Origin: Alcaligenaceae bacterium
GTDB lineage: Bacteria > Pseudomonadota > Gammaproteobacteria > Burkholderiales > Burkholderiaceae_B
Direction: 5' to 3'
Length of the DNA: 64,000 nt
Assembly (NCBI GenBank): GCA_013416405.1
Contig: JACCET010000003.1
Location: 62,001-126,000 of the forward strand
Shown: piece by piece, positions 25,481 through 35,140 of the stretch
Layout of the letters: every line of letters starts with the position of its first letter
How positions within the stretch are numbered: position 1 is the first letter of the stretch
The notes under the pieces: model-generated
Told to the model about the DNA's origin: nothing
The model's database searches: none
The model's input: the letters and a program-made list of their open reading frames with translations, nothing else
Made by a program: the position numbers and the translations under genes

Positions 25481-25762
25481 TTAGATATTGCGCGAGGCTT
25501 CAAGCAAACGCACAACAGTCCACGATTTATCGCGCGAGATCGGACGACCTTCTGCGATTTCAACCGTATCACCTTCGTTGTACTGGTTGGTTTCATCATG
25601 CGCTTTGTACTTGTTCGAGCGTACGATGATTTTGCCAAAGATGGGGTGCTTGACGCGGCGCTCAACGCGAACCACGACAGTCTTGTCCATCTTGTTGCTG
25701 ACGACCTGGCCAATGAGGGTACGTTGGCGCTTGGCGGCTTGTGTATTTTGAGTTTCGCTCAT
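25481..25762 (-). CDS. rpsQ: 30S ribosomal protein S17, last gene of the S10 block here
   Basis: S17 binds the 5' domain of 16S rRNA early in assembly. The 93-residue product has [22 protein letters not shown] and [11 protein letters not shown], hallmarks of S17, and ends with the usual ETRPISRDK-like segment (here [14 protein letters not shown]). It lies one base after rpmC. A terminator follows downstream, so the usual junction with rplN is broken. Confidence 0.97.
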   Translation of the reverse strand: MSETQNTQAAKRQRTLIGQVVSNKMDKTVVVRVERRVKHPIFGKIIVRSNKYKAHDETNQYNEGDTVEIAEGRPISRDKSWTVVRLLEASRNI

Positions 25763-25763
25763 T

Positions 25764-25955
25764 TTACTTTCCTGCGTTCTCAGTCATGATGGTGCGGACA
25801 CGCGCGATATCGCGACGGACCTTGCCGATCTGACTGGTATTGGAAAGCTGCTGAGTGGCACGCTGCATGCGCAGGTTGAATTGTGCCTTCAGCAGGCTTT
25901 CGAGCTCTTTGCTGAGCTCGGTAGCATCTTTGGAACGGAGTTCGCTGGCTTTCAT
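25764..25955 (-). CDS. rpmC: 50S ribosomal protein L29
   Basis: This 63-residue protein is a helical hairpin with the L29 signatures [17 protein letters not shown] and [29 protein letters not shown]29 sits at the nascent-peptide tunnel exit with L23 and helps dock trigger factor. It is in standard order between rplP and rpsQ. Confidence 0.97.
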   Translation of the reverse strand: MKASELRSKDATELSKELESLLKAQFNLRMQRATQQLSNTSQIGKVRRDIARVRTIMTENAGK

Positions 25956-25964
25956 GAGGTCTCC

Positions 25965-26381
25965 TTAAGCACCAATGTGCCGCGACACGAAGGTCGTGGC
26001 AATCGGCAACTTAGCGGCGGCCAGGCGGAAAGCTTCACGTGCAAGCTCTTCGCTTACACCTTCCATTTCATAGAGCACCTTGCCGGGTTGAATTTCTGCG
26101 ACCCAGTATTCCGGATTACCTTTACCTTTACCCATACGGACTTCGGCAGGTTTCTGCGAAATCGGCTTATCGGGGAAGATGCGGATCCAGATACGGCCGC
26201 CACGTTTGATATGACGGTTGATCGCACGACGTGCAGCTTCGATCTGGCGAGCGGTCAGGCGGCCACGACCCGTGGCTTTGAGACCGAATTCGCCGAACGA
26301 TACTTGCGCACCGCGAGTGGCCAGGCCCGTATTGCGGCCTTTGTGCTCTTTGCGATACTTTCTGCGTGAAGGTTGCAGCAT
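25965..26381 (-). CDS. rplP: 50S ribosomal protein L16
   Basis: L16 organises the aminoacyl-tRNA binding region of the large subunit. The 138-residue protein begins [19 protein letters not shown], contains [15 protein letters not shown] and [24 protein letters not shown], and has the normal length. It lies 2 bases after rpsC. Confidence 0.97.
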   Translation of the reverse strand: MLQPSRRKYRKEHKGRNTGLATRGAQVSFGEFGLKATGRGRLTARQIEAARRAINRHIKRGGRIWIRIFPDKPISQKPAEVRMGKGKGNPEYWVAEIQPGKVLYEMEGVSEELAREAFRLAAAKLPIATTFVSRHIGA

Positions 26382-26383
26382 GT

Positions 26384-27193
26384 TTATTCTCCTTCGGGCG
26401 CCGGTGCGGCAGCAGCAGTAGCTGGCGCGGCGTCTTTACGAGGGGCTCCACGACCGCGACCACCACCACCAGGACGACGGCTGTCAGGACGGTCGCCACG
26501 AGGCGCACGACGCGGACGGCGCTCTTCGTCACGAGGAGCAGCAGTTTCGGGAGGCAACTCGCCGTTAGGCAGCATATCGCCCTTGTAGACCCAGACTTTG
26601 ATACCGATGATGCCGTAGGTAGTTTGGGCTTCGGAAGTGCCGTAGTCGATGTTGGCGCGCAGGGTGTGCAGGGGCACACGGCCTTCGCGATACCATTCGG
26701 TACGTGCAATTTCGATACCATTCAAACGGCCCGAGCTCATGATCTTGATGCCTTGGGCACCCAGGCGCATGGCGTTCTGCATGGCGCGTTTCATGGCGCG
26801 GCGGAACTGGATGCGTTTTTCAAGCTGTTGCGCGATGGAATCGGCTACCAGCTGAGCGTCGGTTTCGGGCTTGCGGATTTCTTCGATGTTGACGTGCACA
26901 GGCACGCCCATCAAACGCTGCAAATCAGCCTTGAGGTTCTCGATGTCTTCGCCACGCTTACCGATTACGACACCAGGACGAGCCGAGTAAACCGTAATAC
27001 GTGCGTTCTTGGCAGGACGCTCGATGACCACGCGACCAACGGAAGCGCTTTTCAGTTTCTTCTTCAGGTATTCGCGTACACGAATGTCTTCGGCGAGCAT
27101 GCCGCCAAAGGCTTTATCGTCAGCGTACCAGCGCGAGCTCCAGTTGCGGTTGACCGCGAGGCGGAACCCAATCGGGTGAATTTTCTGTCCCAT
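26384..27193 (-). CDS. rpsC: 30S ribosomal protein S3 with a long basic C-terminal tail
   Basis: S3 contributes to the mRNA entry tunnel and its helicase activity. The N-terminal and KH domains ([33 protein letters not shown]) and the C-terminal domain ([14 protein letters not shown]) are complete. Of 269 residues, about the last 48 form a low-complexity tail rich in Arg, Gly, Pro and Ala ([24 protein letters not shown], then an Ala-rich end). E. coli S3 has only 233 residues. Such tails are frequent in betaproteobacterial S3. Confidence 0.97.
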   Translation of the reverse strand: MGQKIHPIGFRLAVNRNWSSRWYADDKAFGGMLAEDIRVREYLKKKLKSASVGRVVIERPAKNARITVYSARPGVVIGKRGEDIENLKADLQRLMGVPVHVNIEEIRKPETDAQLVADSIAQQLEKRIQFRRAMKRAMQNAMRLGAQGIKIMSSGRLNGIEIARTEWYREGRVPLHTLRANIDYGTSEAQTTYGIIGIKVWVYKGDMLPNGELPPETAAPRDEERRPRRAPRGDRPDSRRPGGGGRGRGAPRKDAAPATAAAAPAPEGE

Positions 27194-27202
27194 TGTGACT
27201 CC

Positions 27203-27535
27203 TTAAGCTCCGACTTTGACCACAATGTGGCAAGTCTGCTTCTCGATACGGTTACCGCGGCCTTTTGCACGTGCGGAGAAACGCTTCATCGATTGGCCCT
27301 TGTCAACATGGATAGTGGTGACTTTGAGTTCGTCGATATCGGCGCCGTCGTTGTGCTCGGCGTTGGCGATCGCGGACTCAAGCGCTTTCTTGAGGATGCC
27401 CGCGGCCTTTTTGGGTGTGAAGGTCAGGATATTCAGCGCCTGCGCAACCGACTTGCCACGGATAAGATCCGCAACAATGCGCGTTTTCTGGGCCGAGATA
27501 TGGACTCCACGGATAATTGCTGTAGTTTCCATCAC
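27203..27535 (-). CDS. rplV: 50S ribosomal protein L22
   Basis: L22 lines the exit tunnel and is a site of macrolide resistance changes. The 110-residue protein has [53 protein letters not shown] and the loop tip region [18 protein letters not shown]. It is directly adjacent to rpsS. Confidence 0.97.
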   Translation of the reverse strand: MMETTAIIRGVHISAQKTRIVADLIRGKSVAQALNILTFTPKKAAGILKKALESAIANAEHNDGADIDELKVTTIHVDKGQSMKRFSARAKGRGNRIEKQTCHIVVKVGA

Positions 27536-27811
27536 TTACCTCTTGGACTTTTTGTCCGCTGCGTGGCCCTTGAACGTACGGGTTAGCGCGAACTCGCCGA
27601 GCTTGTGACCGACCATGTTCTCGTTGATATAAACGGGAACGTGCTGGCGGCCATTGTGCACAGCAATTGTCAGCCCAATGAACTCGGGCAGGATGGTGGA
27701 ACGGCGCGACCAGGTTTTGATCGGCTTTTTGCCTTTTTCCTCGACGGCTGCATCGACCTTTTTGATCAGATGCGCATCGACGAATGGGCCTTTTTTGATC
27801 GAACGTGACAT
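27536..27811 (-). CDS. rpsS: 30S ribosomal protein S19
   Basis: S19 forms a complex with S13 in the small subunit head. The 91-residue sequence starts [19 protein letters not shown] and contains [31 protein letters not shown] and the [14 protein letters not shown] tail. All are canonical. Confidence 0.98.
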   Translation of the reverse strand: MSRSIKKGPFVDAHLIKKVDAAVEEKGKKPIKTWSRRSTILPEFIGLTIAVHNGRQHVPVYINENMVGHKLGEFALTRTFKGHAADKKSKR

Positions 27812-27823
27812 GTTGTTCGCCCC

Positions 27824-28651
27824 TTACTTGCGCTTGCGGCGCGAGACAATCATATTGTCTGTGCGCTTATTACTACGGGTACGGTAGCCCTTGGCCGGTG
27901 TGCCCCATGGGCTAACCGGTTCGCGACCTTCGCCAGTACGGCCTTCACCACCACCGTGCGGGTGATCGACCGGGTTCATGGCAACGCCACGAACGGTAGG
28001 ACGTACACCACGCCAGCGCATGGCACCGGCTTTACCGATTTGACGCAAGCTGTGTTCTTCGTTTCCGACTTCGCCTATGGTGGCGCGGCAGTCGATGTGA
28101 ACGCGACGGACTTCGCCAGAGCGCAAGCGCACCTGAGCGTATGTACCTTCACGAGCCAGCAGGACAGCCGAAGCACCGGCGGAGCGAGCCATCTGTGCAC
28201 CCTTGCCCGGAAGCATTTCGATGCAGTGGATGGTGGAACCCACGGGAATGTTGCGGATAGGCAATGTGTTGCCGGCGCGGATGGGAGCATCCTGGCCAGA
28301 CAGCAGCGTTGCACCGACTTCCAGACCACGCGGAGCGATGATGTAACGACGCTCGCCGTCTGCATAGCACAGCAGTGCAATATGCGCAGTACGGTTAGGG
28401 TCGTATTCAAGACGCTCGACCTTGGCTGGGATGCCGTCTTTGTTGCGACGGAAATCGACCAGACGGTAGTGCTGCTTGTGACCGCCGCCACGATGGCGAA
28501 CAGTGATGTGGCCATTGTTGTTACGGCCAGAACCACGTTTTTGCTTTTCTAGCAGAGCTGCGAACGGCGCGCCTTTGTGCAGATTAGGACTGACGACCTT
28601 GATCATGCCACGGCGGCCGGCCGAAGTTGGCTTGACTTTTACGAGTGCCAT
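27824..28651 (-). CDS. rplB: 50S ribosomal protein L2
   Basis: L2 is needed for subunit joining and peptidyl transfer. The 275-residue product carries [21 protein letters not shown], the core [19 protein letters not shown] and the conserved C-terminal [19 protein letters not shown]. Its start overlaps the rplW stop by one base (TAATG), indicating translational coupling. Confidence 0.98.
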   Translation of the reverse strand: MALVKVKPTSAGRRGMIKVVSPNLHKGAPFAALLEKQKRGSGRNNNGHITVRHRGGGHKQHYRLVDFRRNKDGIPAKVERLEYDPNRTAHIALLCYADGERRYIIAPRGLEVGATLLSGQDAPIRAGNTLPIRNIPVGSTIHCIEMLPGKGAQMARSAGASAVLLAREGTYAQVRLRSGEVRRVHIDCRATIGEVGNEEHSLRQIGKAGAMRWRGVRPTVRGVAMNPVDHPHGGGEGRTGEGREPVSPWGTPAKGYRTRSNKRTDNMIVSRRKRK

Positions 28652-28947
28652 TAGTTCACCTCTGAAAAGTCGAGTTCCTGACCGTCTTTGAGCGACACGT
28701 ATGCCTTGCGCTCGTTACGGCGGCGACCCATGAAACGGCCAAAGCGCTTTTCTTTGCCTTTACGGTTCAAAACTTGCACGGACTCGACTTCGACTTTGAA
28801 AAGGAGTTCGACAGCAGCTTTGATTTCAGGCTTCGTAGCGTCAGCCGCTACGCGGAAAGCGATTTGCTGATTTTTTTCGGCTACAAACGTGGCTTTTTCA
28901 GTCACGATAGGAGCCAGGATAACTTGCAATAAGCGTTCGGCGTTCAT
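28651..28947 (-). CDS. rplW: 50S ribosomal protein L23
   Basis: L23 is the docking site for trigger factor and SRP at the tunnel exit. The 98-residue protein shows [37 protein letters not shown] and [12 protein letters not shown]-like sequence. It overlaps rplD by 4 bases and rplB by 1. Confidence 0.97.
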   Translation of the reverse strand: MNAERLLQVILAPIVTEKATFVAEKNQQIAFRVAADATKPEIKAAVELLFKVEVESVQVLNRKGKEKRFGRFMGRRRNERKAYVSLKDGQELDFSEVN

Positions 28948-29564
28948 CCCAACATCTCCTCGAGTTGAGCGATAGCCGGCTTGGTGATCAGCACTTTTTT
29001 GTAGTGGATCAGCGACAGCGGATCGGCATAACGCGGTTCGACCACGGCAACATGCGGCAGGTTGCGCGTAGCGAGATAGACGTTTTCGTCGAGCACATCG
29101 GTAATGATGAGTACCGATTCCAGACCCATGCTTTTGAGCTTGTCAGCAGCCAGCTTGGTCTTGGGTGCGTCAAGGACGAAAGTATCGACCACGGCGATGC
29201 GGTCTTCACGCGCCAACTGGGAAAGGATCGCGCGCAGACCGGCACGATACATTTTCTTGTTGACCTTCTGCGAGAAGTTTTCGTCGGGCGAATTCGGGAA
29301 TGCACGACCACCTCCACGCCAGATGGGCGAGGAAGTCATACCCGAACGGGCGCGGCCGGTGCCTTTTTGGCGCCATGGCTTCTTGGTGCTGTGCTTGACC
29401 GTATCGCGACCTTTCTGGGCACGATTGCCGCTGCGGGCATTGGCCTGGAAAGCGACAACGATCTGGTGCACAAGCGCTTCGTTGAAGTCGCGACCGAAAA
29501 TGGTATCGGGTGCGGCTACCGTAGCAGAGGATAGCCCTTGGTCATTCAGGAGCTTGAGTTCCAT
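28944..29564 (-). CDS. rplD: 50S ribosomal protein L4
   Basis: L4 lines the exit tunnel and, in E. coli, represses its own S10 operon. The 206-residue protein has [16 protein letters not shown], the basic loop [24 protein letters not shown] and the C-terminal [21 protein letters not shown]. Because rpsJ has moved away, any L4-dependent leader would have to lie before rplC; none was recognised. Confidence 0.97.
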   Translation of the reverse strand: MELKLLNDQGLSSATVAAPDTIFGRDFNEALVHQIVVAFQANARSGNRAQKGRDTVKHSTKKPWRQKGTGRARSGMTSSPIWRGGGRAFPNSPDENFSQKVNKKMYRAGLRAILSQLAREDRIAVVDTFVLDAPKTKLAADKLKSMGLESVLIITDVLDENVYLATRNLPHVAVVEPRYADPLSLIHYKKVLITKPAIAQLEEMLG

Positions 29565-29566
29565 GA

Positions 29567-30256
29567 TTAGGCTCCTTTCTTGGCCGACATCTTGATGGCC
29601 GGACGCACGATGACATCGGAATTCTTGTGGCCGGGGACTGCGCCCTTGACCAGCAACAAGCCGCGTTCTGCGTCGACACGTACGATGTCGAGATTTTGGA
29701 CGGTACGAGTAGCATCACCCAGGTGGCCCGACATTTTCTTGCCGGGGAACACACGACCGGGATCTTGGGCCATGCCCGTGGAACCTGGTGTACGGTGTGA
29801 AAGCGAGTTACCGTGGGAGTTGCGCTGACCAGCAAAGTGGTGGCGCTTGATGGTACCGGCAAAACCTTTACCAATCGTTGTGCCAGTCACGTCAACCTTC
29901 TGACCTGCTTCGAAGACGCTTTCTACGGTCACGACAGCGCCGGCTGTAAATTCAGCGGCTTTGGCGGGATCGAGACGGAATTCTTTCAGGATACTACCGG
30001 CTTCGGCGCCGGCTTTAGCGTAGTGCCCTGCCTGGGGCTTGGTCACGCGGGTAGCGCGACGTGTACCGTAGGCAACTTGCACGGCCGCGTAGCCATCGAT
30101 TTCTGGCGACTTGACTTGGGTAACGCGATTGTTCGACACGTCCAGTACTGTCACCGGGATGGACTCGCCTTCCTCGGTGAAAATACGGGTCATGCCGACT
30201 TTACGCCCCACAAGTCCCAGCCGATGAGCGGCGGGTGTAGGTGTCGAATTCGACAT
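29567..30256 (-). CDS. rplC: 50S ribosomal protein L3, first gene of the S10 block here
   Basis: L3 is one of the first proteins to bind 23S rRNA. The ATG at 30256, behind GGAGAA, gives 229 residues starting [22 protein letters not shown]; an upstream in-frame ATG at 30307 lacks a ribosome binding site. Conserved features are [19 protein letters not shown], and [19 protein letters not shown] with [18 protein letters not shown]. rpsJ normally precedes this gene but lies 4.5 kb away here. Confidence 0.96.
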   Translation of the reverse strand: MSNSTPTPAAHRLGLVGRKVGMTRIFTEEGESIPVTVLDVSNNRVTQVKSPEIDGYAAVQVAYGTRRATRVTKPQAGHYAKAGAEAGSILKEFRLDPAKAAEFTAGAVVTVESVFEAGQKVDVTGTTIGKGFAGTIKRHHFAGQRNSHGNSLSHRTPGSTGMAQDPGRVFPGKKMSGHLGDATRTVQNLDIVRVDAERGLLLVKGAVPGHKNSDVIVRPAIKMSAKKGA

Positions 30257-30539
30257 CGTTTTCTCCATTCCCGACTGCGATTGGTCGGGGCTAATTACAG
30301 TGTGCATAACTTGTTTACTTACAGCCTACGCACACACGATTTCTTGATACCTGTTCTTGGCCAAAGCTATACATTGTCTGACTACGCAACAAATGCGTCG
30401 CCCACCAATTTTTTTGGTCAAGCGTAGCACTTTAGCATGGCTAGGCCACTTCTTGCAAGTCGGCCATGAGTGTTAACCCCAAATTCCCGATCGAGATGGC
30501 GGGAATGCAACATCATCAGTCGGCAGGGTCGGGCGCGAC
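30257..30539. other. leader region of rplC and end of the ABC transporter operon
   Basis: This 283-base gap must contain the promoter for the rplC-rpsQ operon, because the str operon ends after rpsJ. On the minus strand TTGACC (30415-30420 region) and TATAGC are visible, but not at standard spacing, so I do not call a promoter. An imperfect stem at 30483-30506 (ATTCCCG and CGGGAAT) may be a weak terminator for the ABC transporter genes. Confidence 0.35.
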
Positions 30540-31367
30540 CTATTCGCGCCGCACCACAAACCTTTCCACGTACTCGTTGGCGGGGTGATTGCGGATATCG
30601 TCAGGGCTACCCACCTGCTCTACTTTTCCATCGCGCAATATGACGATATTCTGGCCCAGGCGCAAGGCTTCGTCGATATCGTGGGTAATGAAGACGATGG
30701 TTTTCTGCAGACGTTGCTGCAAGGCCAGCAACTGATCCTGCATGTCGTAGCGTATGAGCGGATCCAGGGCCGAGAAGGCTTCATCCATAAGCAGCACATC
30801 GGCATCGATCGCCAGCGCACGTGCCAGCCCTACTCGTTGGCGCATGCCACCCGACAATTCATCGGGGTAGTTCTTTTCATACTCAAGCAATCCTACCCTT
30901 TCCAGCCAGGTACGGGCTGTCTTTCGGGCCTGCGATTGGTTTTCGCCTCGTACACTCAAGCCGAACGCAACGTTATCAATCACGTTGATATGCGGCAGCA
31001 GGCCGAAGTTCTGAAACACCATGCTGACGCGATGGCGGCGCAACTGGCGCAGTTCGGGCATTCCCAGGTCGAGGATATTATCGCCGTCAACCAGAATCTG
31101 GCCGGAGGAAGGATCGATCAGACGGTTCAGGTGGCGAACCAGCGTGGATTTGCCCGACCCGGACAAGCCCATGATGCAGGATATTTGCCCACTGGGCAGT
31201 TTTGCACTGACGCCGGCCAAGCCCACATTGCATCCCGTATCGGCCTGCACGCTGGTTTTATCGGCGCCCTGGCGCAGCAGCTCCAGCGCCTTGGCTTCCT
31301 GCCGCCCGCCTTCGCGCGGGCCGAACACCTTGTATACATCGCGTATCTCGATTTTGACGTCTGTCAT
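30540..31367 (-). CDS. Betaine/choline-type ABC transporter, ATP-binding subunit (ProV-like)
   Basis: The ATG at 31367 overlaps the upstream stop (TGATG), giving 275 residues. All ABC motifs are present: Walker A GLSGSGKST, Q-loop VFQNFGLLPH, signature LSGGMRQRV, Walker B VLLMDEAFSALDP and switch His in FITHDIDEA. The N-terminal IRDVYKVFGP and the helical insert before Walker A are typical of ProV/OpuA ATPases. The C-terminal CBS regulatory pair of many ProV and OpuAA proteins is missing. It is translationally coupled to the fused permease. Confidence 0.92.
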   Translation of the reverse strand: MTDVKIEIRDVYKVFGPREGGRQEAKALELLRQGADKTSVQADTGCNVGLAGVSAKLPSGQISCIMGLSGSGKSTLVRHLNRLIDPSSGQILVDGDNILDLGMPELRQLRRHRVSMVFQNFGLLPHINVIDNVAFGLSVRGENQSQARKTARTWLERVGLLEYEKNYPDELSGGMRQRVGLARALAIDADVLLMDEAFSALDPLIRYDMQDQLLALQQRLQKTIVFITHDIDEALRLGQNIVILRDGKVEQVGSPDDIRNHPANEYVERFVVRRE

Positions 31368-33325
31368 CACAGCTTCTCTTGCAGGGGAACACGGCGGCGT
31401 CGACGAGGCTGTCCGTAAGCCTGGGTGATGCGGTCTATCACGATGGCCAGTATGACAATGGCCACGCCTGCCTGTAGGCCGCGGCCCACATCCAGGGTTT
31501 GTATGCCCGCCAGCACGTCTTCACCCAGCCCGCGCGCACCGATCATGGATGCCACCACCACCATGGCCAGGGCCATCATGGTGGTCTGATTTATGCCGGC
31601 CATAATGCTGGGGCGCGCCAACGGTAGCGTGACCCGGGTCAGCATCTGCCAGCGGGTCACACCGAATGCCTGTGCCGCCTCCATGACGTCGCGGTCGACC
31701 TGCCGCAGCCCGAGTATGGTCAGCCTGATCAGCGGAGGTACAGCATAGATAATGGTGGCAAACAAGGCAGGCACTTTGCCCAGGCCGAACAACATCAGGA
31801 CAGGGATCAGGTAAACGAAACTGGGCAGCGTCTGCATCACGTCGAGCACAGGTGTAAGGACTTTACGCAGCCAGCGGCTGCGCGCAGCAATAATACCGAT
31901 AGGAATGCCCAGCACGATAGATACTAGTGTGGACACCAGCACTAGCGCGAAGGTTTGAATGAGCTTGTCCCACAAGCCCACCGCACCTATCAAATACAGA
32001 CAAACCACATACAGCACCGTGGCTACCGGCTTGCGCGTGGCATGCCATGACAGTGCGGCAACCAGCAACAAAAAAACCCAGGGCGGCACCGCCTGCAGCA
32101 GTCGCTCGACTGGCAACAACACGGTGGTCAGCATGAAGCCGCTGGCCTGCCGGAAAACGCCGCCGTAGTTCTTGACCACATCCATCAACTGTTGATTCAC
32201 GAACGCAGCGACAGACCAGTCGGGAAAGATTCCATTGCCGGCCTCGGCTTGTTCGGCGGCAGGCTGTGGGCCTGCGCTATCGGCTGACGCGCTCATGCCC
32301 AGCTCGGCATTGACCTTCTGGACGGCAGCGGTGGGCAACCACGCATGCCAGACCTGGGGCTGCTCCCGCAGGAAACGCTCGGCCATGGCTTCGCCGCTGG
32401 CACGTGTTTCCGTCATTTCAAGAATCATGCGATTCAACAGCTCGGGCTGGAACTGCAGCTTTTCCATGAAGGCTATCAACTCGGGATTCCGCGTTGCAAA
32501 GGGAGCCGACACGGCTACCGCAAGACGAGCCAGCAGGAAGTCCGACGAACAGAGCTCGCCCTTGCCACTGACTATGGTGTCCCAGCATTGCTGATTGAAG
32601 GGGTCTTGCTCTATCTTGTGAAACTTATATTTGGCCATCAGCCCGGCCGGCTGCCAGTAGTAGAAAAGTATGGGCTGGCCTCGGTCGTAGGCAGAGCTGA
32701 TCGCGGCATCAAGGGCGGCACCGGTGCCCGCCCGGAAGTTGGTGTAGTCTTCTTCCAGGCCGTGCAATTGCAACAGGCGGCTATTGGTTTTTTCGCAAAC
32801 CCAACCTGAAGGACAATTTAGAAAACGACCCTTGCCGGGTTCTTCGGGATCGGTGAACAGCAAGCTGTATTTGGGCAGATCACGCCAGGTTCGCAGATCG
32901 GGCGCTTGGGCCTCGATGCCCCGTTCGGGATCACCATGAACCAGATAATCAGGCACATACCAGCCCTGCTCGGCACCGCCGGCCAGCGTATCGCCCACAA
33001 TAGCGACTTGGCCCTGTTGTATGGCGTTTTCTATGATCTCTGAGCGTCCGGACCACATTTCCGCAATAATCTGCAGGTCGTTTTGTACCAGGGCGGATTC
33101 AACGGCCGCCGATGTGCCGGGTACGATCTGTGTAGTGCAGCCATAGCCCGCACTGAGCAGTTTGCTGACCACATGCGTGGTGAATGATGCACTTTCCCAG
33201 CTTAAGTCAGCCAGTTTGATGGGCTGTCCGCCATTACACGTTGCCGCCTGGGCCCTGGCTGCTGCCGGCATAACCATAACCAGGCATGCAAGCACAACAC
33301 CCAGTGCAGCTGACAGTTTCTTCAT
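31367..33325 (-). CDS. Betaine-type ABC transporter: substrate-binding protein fused to permease
   Basis: The ATG at 33325, with GGAGG 9 bases upstream, gives 652 residues. A signal-like segment (about 1-27, ending ARAQA) precedes an OpuAC-type binding domain (about 28-320). After a Ser/Ala/Pro/Glu-rich linker (about 325-350) comes a permease of about six helices (about 385-635) with the EAAQAFGVTRWQML coupling motif. ProX and ProW are usually separate; in OpuA-type fusions the binding domain is C-terminal. Here it is N-terminal, the order also known from GlnPQ. Likely substrates are quaternary amines, but the aromatic cage was not verified. Uncut, the N-terminal segment would serve as a membrane anchor. 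Confidence 0.88.
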   Translation of the reverse strand: MKKLSAALGVVLACLVMVMPAAARAQAATCNGGQPIKLADLSWESASFTTHVVSKLLSAGYGCTTQIVPGTSAAVESALVQNDLQIIAEMWSGRSEIIENAIQQGQVAIVGDTLAGGAEQGWYVPDYLVHGDPERGIEAQAPDLRTWRDLPKYSLLFTDPEEPGKGRFLNCPSGWVCEKTNSRLLQLHGLEEDYTNFRAGTGAALDAAISSAYDRGQPILFYYWQPAGLMAKYKFHKIEQDPFNQQCWDTIVSGKGELCSSDFLLARLAVAVSAPFATRNPELIAFMEKLQFQPELLNRMILEMTETRASGEAMAERFLREQPQVWHAWLPTAAVQKVNAELGMSASADSAGPQPAAEQAEAGNGIFPDWSVAAFVNQQLMDVVKNYGGVFRQASGFMLTTVLLPVERLLQAVPPWVFLLLVAALSWHATRKPVATVLYVVCLYLIGAVGLWDKLIQTFALVLVSTLVSIVLGIPIGIIAARSRWLRKVLTPVLDVMQTLPSFVYLIPVLMLFGLGKVPALFATIIYAVPPLIRLTILGLRQVDRDVMEAAQAFGVTRWQMLTRVTLPLARPSIMAGINQTTMMALAMVVVASMIGARGLGEDVLAGIQTLDVGRGLQAGVAIVILAIVIDRITQAYGQPRRRRRVPLQEKL

Positions 33326-33495
33326 ACGGACAAGCCTCCGTTGTGTATGCACGCCGACACCAGGAGCAAATGCCCGGGGTACCGCTACAAAAGCTTACTT
33401 CAACATGAGCACATCGTCCAGGCTGAGGTATGCTATGGCCCGCTCCAGGCCAGACTTCGTTAATGGCCCACCAATCGTTAAATGAGGCCTGCCAC

Positions 33496-34692
33496 ATGCC
33501 TAGCCATGATCGTCAAACATCACTCAAGATTCCTACCGGCGTATGGATCCTGGGGTTTGTCAGCCTGCTGATGGATATTTCTTCGGAAATGGTGCACAGC
33601 CTGCTGCCTCTGTTCATGGTTACGACCCTGGGTGCAAGCGCGTTCGTGATTGGCCTGATCGAAGGCTTGGCCGAGTCGACGGCTCTCATCATCAAAGTGT
33701 TCTCAGGCGTGCTCAGCGACTACCTGGGCAAACGCAAATGGCTGGCTGTGCTGGGCTATGGTCTGGGAGCACTGACAAAACCCTTGTTCGCCATCGCGCC
33801 GGGCGCTGGCCTGGTTCTCACTGCAAGATTGCTGGATCGGGTTGGCAAAGGCATACGCGGCGCGCCACGCGACGCGCTGGTCGCCGACCTGACTCCCCCT
33901 GAAATTCGCGGAGCAGCCTTTGGATTAAGGCAGTCGCTCGATACCGTCGGCGCATTTCTGGGCCCACTGCTGGCGGTAGGCCTGATGCTGTTATGGGCCA
34001 ATGATTTTCGCGCAATATTCTGGGTCGCCGTCATACCCGCGTTTGCGTCCGTTATTCTTTTGGTGGTGGGGCTACGCGAACCCGCCAGCCTGAACACGAG
34101 CAAACGCGCCAACCCCATACGCCGCGAGAATCTTCGCCGCCTTGGATCCGCCTATTGGTGGGTGGTTATCGTAGGAGGTCTGTTCACACTGGCCAGATTC
34201 AGTGAAGCCTTTCTGGTCTTGCGGGCAGAACAGGGCGGCATACCACTTGCACTGGTGCCATTGGTTATGGTGGCCATGGCCATGGTTTACTCGCTGAGTG
34301 CCTACCCCTTCGGCTGGCTCTCGGACCGCATGAGTCACCGCAGCCTGTTGATACTGGGCCTGATCACACTTGGCGCGGCAGACCTTGTGCTCGCATCAGG
34401 CAACCACTGGACGGTGGTCATTCCCGGTGTCATGTTATGGGGCCTGCACATGGGCATGACCCAAGGTCTGCTGGCGACCATGGTGGCCGACACCTGCCCG
34501 GCCGACCTGCGTGGCACAGCCTACGGCTTTTTCAGCCTGGTTAGCGGTGTGGCTATGCTGCTGGCCAGCCTGGCGGCGGGACTGCTGTGGGACGCACTGG
34601 ATGCGGCGGCCACCTTCTATGCCGGCGGCCTGTTCTGCCTGCTGGCCTTGATCGTCCTGCTTTGCAGTCCTGCCAGGAAGCTGTCCCGCTAA
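33496..34692 (+). CDS. Major facilitator superfamily permease
   Basis: The ATG at 33496, behind GAGG, gives 398 residues, which removes an unlikely 22-residue N-terminal extension. About twelve hydrophobic helices are visible, with MFS loop 2-3 sequence [14 protein letters not shown] and the second-half counterpart [13 protein letters not shown]. The segment [20 protein letters not shown] is characteristic of a family of bacterial MFS proteins of unknown substrate. It is divergent from the ABC transporter and convergent with rpsJ, sharing a terminator with it. Substrate unknown. Confidence 0.85.
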   Translation: MPSHDRQTSLKIPTGVWILGFVSLLMDISSEMVHSLLPLFMVTTLGASAFVIGLIEGLAESTALIIKVFSGVLSDYLGKRKWLAVLGYGLGALTKPLFAIAPGAGLVLTARLLDRVGKGIRGAPRDALVADLTPPEIRGAAFGLRQSLDTVGAFLGPLLAVGLMLLWANDFRAIFWVAVIPAFASVILLVVGLREPASLNTSKRANPIRRENLRRLGSAYWWVVIVGGLFTLARFSEAFLVLRAEQGGIPLALVPLVMVAMAMVYSLSAYPFGWLSDRMSHRSLLILGLITLGAADLVLASGNHWTVVIPGVMLWGLHMGMTQGLLATMVADTCPADLRGTAYGFFSLVSGVAMLLASLAAGLLWDALDAAATFYAGGLFCLLALIVLLCSPARKLSR

Positions 34693-34711
34693 AAATCATG
34701 ACCTGCAATGC

Positions 34712-34742
34712 AAAACGCCATGCTTGCGGCATGGCGTTTTTT
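34712..34742. terminator. bidirectional terminator between the MFS gene and rpsJ
   Basis: A 12-pair perfect stem (AAAACGCCATGC and GCATGGCGTTTT) with a 5-base loop has A-rich and T-rich flanks. It ends the MFS gene on the plus strand and the str operon after rpsJ on the minus strand. Its presence shows that rpsJ is transcribed with the str operon and that rplC is not downstream on the same message. Confidence 0.88.
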
Positions 34743-34771
34743 ACTTGCGCCCCAGAGGGCTTGCACAAAGC

Positions 34772-35083
34772 TTATTGCAATGCGATTTCTACGTCTACAC
34801 CTGCGGGCAGGTCCAGGCGCATCAGGGCGTCAACCGTTTTATCGGTGGGATCAACGATGTCCATGAGGCGCTGGTGGGTACGCATCTCGAACTGGTCGCG
34901 CGATGTCTTGTTCACGTGAGGCGAACGCAGCACATCGTAGCGGCGAATGCGAGTAGGCAGCGGTACGGGACCACGCACAACCGCGCCCGTGCGCTTGGCG
35001 GTTTCGACGATTTCGGCGGCCGATTGATCGATCAGCTTATAGTCGAAAGCTTTGAGACGGATGCGGATTTTCTGGTTTTTCAT
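34772..35083 (-). CDS. rpsJ: 30S ribosomal protein S10, last gene of the str operon here
   Basis: S10 binds the head of the 30S subunit and also serves as NusE in antitermination with NusB. The ATG at 35083, behind AGGAA, gives 103 residues starting [18 protein letters not shown]; upstream in-frame sequence is not coding-like. [22 protein letters not shown] and [21 protein letters not shown] are canonical. It follows tuf by 58 bases. The usual continuation into rplC is absent. Confidence 0.97.
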   Translation of the reverse strand: MKNQKIRIRLKAFDYKLIDQSAAEIVETAKRTGAVVRGPVPLPTRIRRYDVLRSPHVNKTSRDQFEMRTHQRLMDIVDPTDKTVDALMRLDLPAGVDVEIALQ

Positions 35084-35140
35084 GGGAATTCCTAAAGAAC
35101 GAGAGGCAGGGGGCAATATGCCCTCTGCCCGAGCAAGTAT

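Noticed and set aside
25764-30256. Plus-strand frames opposite the S10 block, for example 26366-27586
   Set aside because: They lie antisense to rpsC, rplV, rpsS and rplB and have no independent support.
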